From Ciona intestinalis (taxonomy: Eukaryota; Chordata; Ascidiacea; Phlebobranchia; Cionidae), in contig NC_020172.2 in assembly GCF_000224145.3 (NCBI RefSeq), positions 1,540,511-1,604,510 of the forward strand: DNA of 64,000 nucleotides, read 5' to 3'. Below are positions 60,918 to 64,000 of the stretch, piece by piece; within the stretch, counting starts at the first letter, position 1, and the number at the start of each line of letters is the position of its first letter. Both the position numbers and the translations under genes were made by a program. The notes beneath the pieces are model-generated. The model saw only the letters and a program-made list of their open reading frames with translations, did no database searches and was not told where the DNA came from.

Positions 60918-61201
60918 TGCTAAGTAAAAAATATCGATTCTCAGTAATACTTTTAGGCTTGTTTATTTTTTAAATGTGCAAGTTATGTAGGTCACTTTCA
61001 GTGTCAATCAAGTCGCCAATCTCGAACTGTCACTTGAATCGCGCAGATTTTCTGCCATCATTCCAAGTGCGAACGACCGCCACTAAGATACAGCTGCCAC
61101 TATGACGTCATAGTTCCAGAGATAAGGCTACGTAGCGCGTTCAATTTGACAGACCACTATTAGCCCTCACTGCTGACGAATCATCGCAGTAATAAATCAG
61201 A

Positions 61202-63921
61202 ATGCCTGAGTACAGCCATACAGAAAGTACAGCATTGTCAACTGATGTAAATAATAACCCTGTGGTTGAAAGCGCTGGACATGGAAATGCTTCTGATGAA
61301 GTTGCACCACCACAGAGGTTTAACATTGCTCTTGCCTTAGCAAAGCCGTTCAAGGGTTTATCATCAGCCAGCGAGAATAATCTGCACAAAGCGAGCCGGT
61401 GCGGAGACTGCAATTGGGTGAGTGAAATCAAAGTACATTCTCTACGGACTTTAAGCAAACAGTTGGTTTCCCGTTAAATTTCGAACGTGTCTGTATTGGT
61501 TCCGATGGTCATTTAGTACTGCTCACTAAAGTGTAAACCTGGAACGAGCTACACGGTATAGTAATAAACGTGGTCAGAATGTTACGTCAGAAATATACGT
61601 AGCAATAATTCTTACATTTTGACAAAATTTATTATTCGACGACTGCGTAAAAGCTTATTTTCCAAAAATACACAGACCCGTTAGGCGTAACTTTATGTCG
61701 TAATTACAGATTTTACGATGTCTTCTACAAAATTGCCGAAATGACGAAAACGATGATGAAAGTCCGCGAGATGGCGGTAGCACTGCGCCAGATATCAACG
61801 AAAGAAACCGGTTAGGGGCTTCCCCTCTATGGTTGGCATCGTTAATGGGTCATGCTGATGCTGTTGAATTGCTCATAAAACACGGTGCAGAGTAAGTACT
61901 AGTTACATTGTAATTAATGTGAAACTGTTGCATCGGCAGTCCTTTGTACACACAGTACGGTGGGGAAGGATGGGACACCTTTCGCTTTCATACTATTTTC
62001 TTGTCACACTTGGTAGTAGACAAAAAGGTGTAAGGGCACTCAAAGAAATATAAAACCGTATTCTTACGACCACAGGAGACCGTTGTCAATTGTTCCAAAT
62101 AAAATCAGGATGTTTTTGTGTCCTAAAGGTGTCCCGTCTTTCCCACCCGACTGTAAATATTTATACCAATTGCCCGTAAAAGTCTATTATCATTGATGAT
62201 AATCTCGACTATAGAGACCGACAGATATCATTTTCCACTTATATCGATATTTTTAACAATATTTGAGCATAACGAACATATGAAATTGATCAGTATGAAA
62301 GCTGAGCATAACGAACATATGAAATTGATCAGTATGAAAGCTGAACTACGACGCACGCTAAGGCTAAATTGCGACGCACGTAAAAGGCTGAATTACAACG
62401 GCATATTGAATGTCGGTAAATCGTAAATATCGGCCCATAACATCGTACGCGTAACCCACATATCGGTCGACCTCAAACCTTGACGGAGTGCGTACCCTAC
62501 TTACTATTTTATGTGTATACAGTTGCATCACTATCAATTCTGATAATACCTATTTGCAATACACAGCCTCGAGACAGAGGACATTAAAGGCCAAACTCCG
62601 CTCTTTGCTGCGACCAAGTTCAACCACGTTGAATGTGTGAGGATATTACTTCAAGCTGGAGCTAAACCAGATGGTAGCGACACCAATATTTCAACCCCTA
62701 TCTATGTAACAGCAAGGGACAATTACCCTGATGTTATGGATCTTCTAATCAGTTATGGAGCAGACGTGAATGGACGACATGGGAAACACACACCTGGTGA
62801 CGTCAGGGGGGATTACCCTGGCAACCTGCCAATCTATATGACTCTAGGTAGGCTGTTTAATGGATATTAGGTTGAATGAATGAATCAATGTAATGTTGTT
62901 CATCCTCACATGTCGGAAAAATGACAGTCATTATAACGTGGATGTTCTGTTTGTTTAATACACCATGTGGCTGCTTACAAGTTACCACAAACATAACCTA
63001 GCGAACCATTGTTTTGTTTCGTCATGGGCATAGTAGTTAAAATGCTTTCCCCTAGTCAAGTAGATGTAGTTGATCCTACAATTGTGGGTGTATGTCTCTT
63101 TAGAAGACTTTCAACGACAATTAACGGGTTCAAGCTAGTGGTCCCTTTGAGCTGTCTAAATATTCAGCCATGCACAAATAAGAAATAAATAAAAAATAAT
63201 AAATCCACAATGTGGGCACAAAGTGAATAAAACAGAACACCTGCGTTATTACAACTGTTGTTGCCCTGTTACACTACAATATATAAGATTCCTTTATTTA
63301 TTTACATTTGGGGTTTGCCATATTAATTGCTTCTTTTACAGTGTATCGTCACTTTGAGTGTTTTCGTCACCTGGTTAAAGGTGGAGCGGACCTTTGCTTG
63401 CCCCCAAGTCTAAATGGGGCTGGGGGAAGCACCTCTCTTTTGTGTGGGGCACTACGGTACATGTGTGACGTGCGATACACTGAACTTCTCTCACTGTGTG
63501 GTGGTTTGGTGCAACATCATGAGGAAATATCAGAGTTGATTCGAATGTACAGGACCAGTGGTAGAACCAGAACTAGGGAGGAAACGCTTGAATATTTGGA
63601 AGAGTGGAATTGTACGTTTTATAAATAAAGAATATAAGCTATAATTGTAATTAAGTCTACAGTATTCTTAGATTAGACTGCTTTATACACCTCCTGCTTG
63701 CTTACGAGTTACAGCATTTGTAACTTGGGAGTATTCATTTTTTTTGTTTGATTTTTTTGGTTTTGGTTTCTAATTAAATACTTAACTTACCAGGTAACCC
63801 AATGAAGTTGTCTGACCTCACCCGCATAGTTATTCGACATAATATGGGCCAACAGAGAATGAGATTCATAACTTCATTAAGTCTTCCCAAGAGATTGCAG
63901 GATTTTCTATCACTCAGGTAA
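61202..63921 (+). CDS. Ankyrin-repeat SOCS-box protein (ASB1-like)
   Basis: ASB proteins use ankyrin repeats to hold a substrate and a SOCS box to recruit elongin B/C and cullin-5 for ubiquitination. Exons: 61202-61417, 61710-61891, 62567-62847, 63342-63611, 63794-63921; phases close to about 358 residues. Ankyrin repeats: ENNLHKASRCGD; LGASPLWLASLMGHADAVEL with LLIKHGAD; IKGQTPLFAATKFNHVECVR with ILLQAGAKPD; STPIYVTARDNYPDVMDLLI; LPIYMTLVYRHFECFRHLVK. The SOCS box is LSDLTRIVIRHNMGQQRMRF followed by LPKRLQDFLSLR. The repeat pattern resembles ASB1 from memory (KGQTALYVA, STPVYHASR). The usual Cys in LCR is Thr. The stop TAA at 63919 lies inside a perfect donor (CAG|GTAAGT), so a further exon beyond the window is possible. 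Confidence 0.87.
61953..62154 (-). mobile_element. MITE copy 37 (subfamily A)
   Basis: Starts agtacggtggggaaggatgg and ends ctttcccacccgactgta. It lies in intron 2 of the ASB gene. Confidence 0.8.
62265..62342. repeat. 39-bp perfect tandem repeat
   Basis: The unit from gagcataacgaacatatg to cagtatgaaagct occurs twice in a row without differences, in intron 2 of the ASB gene. Confidence 0.9.
62875..63200 (-). mobile_element. Diverged SINE
   Basis: The strings gaatgaatgaatcaatgtaa, gacagtcattataacgtgg, gcttacaagttacc and caattgtgggtgtatgtctc follow the order of the reverse-orientation SINE at 46764-47085, with many changes. It lies in intron 3 of the ASB gene. Confidence 0.5.
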
Positions 63922-64000
63922 GTCAATGGTTTAATACAAGTTGTAGTAAACATTAGGAATTAATATTAGGTTGTTCCTATTTGTAAATTATTAAAACAAT

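Larger units (their letters stand above)
59534..61201. other. LZTFL1-ASB spacer with two MITEs
   Basis: Holds the LZTFL1 3' UTR, two MITEs (60144-60331 and 60733-60917) and the ASB promoter. No further gene recognised. Confidence 0.45.

Overview
The window looks like nuclear DNA from an ascidian tunicate, most likely Ciona. Genes are compact, AT-rich and intron-rich, with many introns of 50-300 bp. There are at least 36 copies or fragments of a ~190-bp terminal-inverted-repeat element whose ends read TAGTAGGGTGGGGGAAGATG, and several tRNA-derived SINE copies. From memory, a MITE (Cimi-1) and a composite SINE (Cics-1) have been described in Ciona; I could not compare sequences. The exon chains below were built by reading conserved protein frames through GT/AG sites. 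Individual boundaries may be off by a base or so, but the reading phases close in every complete gene except one, where the mismatch is reported.

Layout. (1) 0.6-13.0 kb: two SLC26 anion-transporter genes, head to head; the left one runs off the window. (2) 14.4-21.9 kb: two Ctr/SLC31 copper-transporter-like genes, also divergent, with a candidate small single-pass membrane protein between them. (3) 21.7-30.1 kb: a tandem segmental duplication. Each unit carries the Ctr 3' end, an unrecognised two-domain gene (called X here) and the first exon of an NHL-repeat gene. As expected for such an event, copy A kept a complete Ctr but only the first NHL exon, and copy B kept only the last part of Ctr but a complete NHL gene. 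X survives intact in both units. (4) 33.1-55.3 kb: two 15-exon SLC6 neurotransmitter/amino-acid transporter genes with the same splice phases, arranged tail to tail. Between them lie an orphan copy of SLC6 exon 1 and an MFSD4/NaGLT1-like sugar-transporter gene. (5) 56.1-59.5 kb: LZTFL1 (BBS17), a BBSome/ciliary trafficking regulator. (6) 61.2-63.9 kb: an ankyrin-repeat SOCS-box (ASB) gene.

Seven of the protein genes are membrane solute carriers (anions, copper, amino acids or amines, sugar). They come from unrelated families, so shared location does not by itself show a shared pathway. The most informative features are evolutionary: the junction-marked duplication, an almost unchanged 77-nt stretch shared by the two SLC6 genes (probable gene conversion), an inverted 130-bp copy of intron sequence pasted into a MITE, a stop plus frameshift in the STAS core of the second SLC26 gene, and a conserved pair of X genes with no recognised family. 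I see no rRNA gene, CRISPR array, operon or retrovirus-like element.
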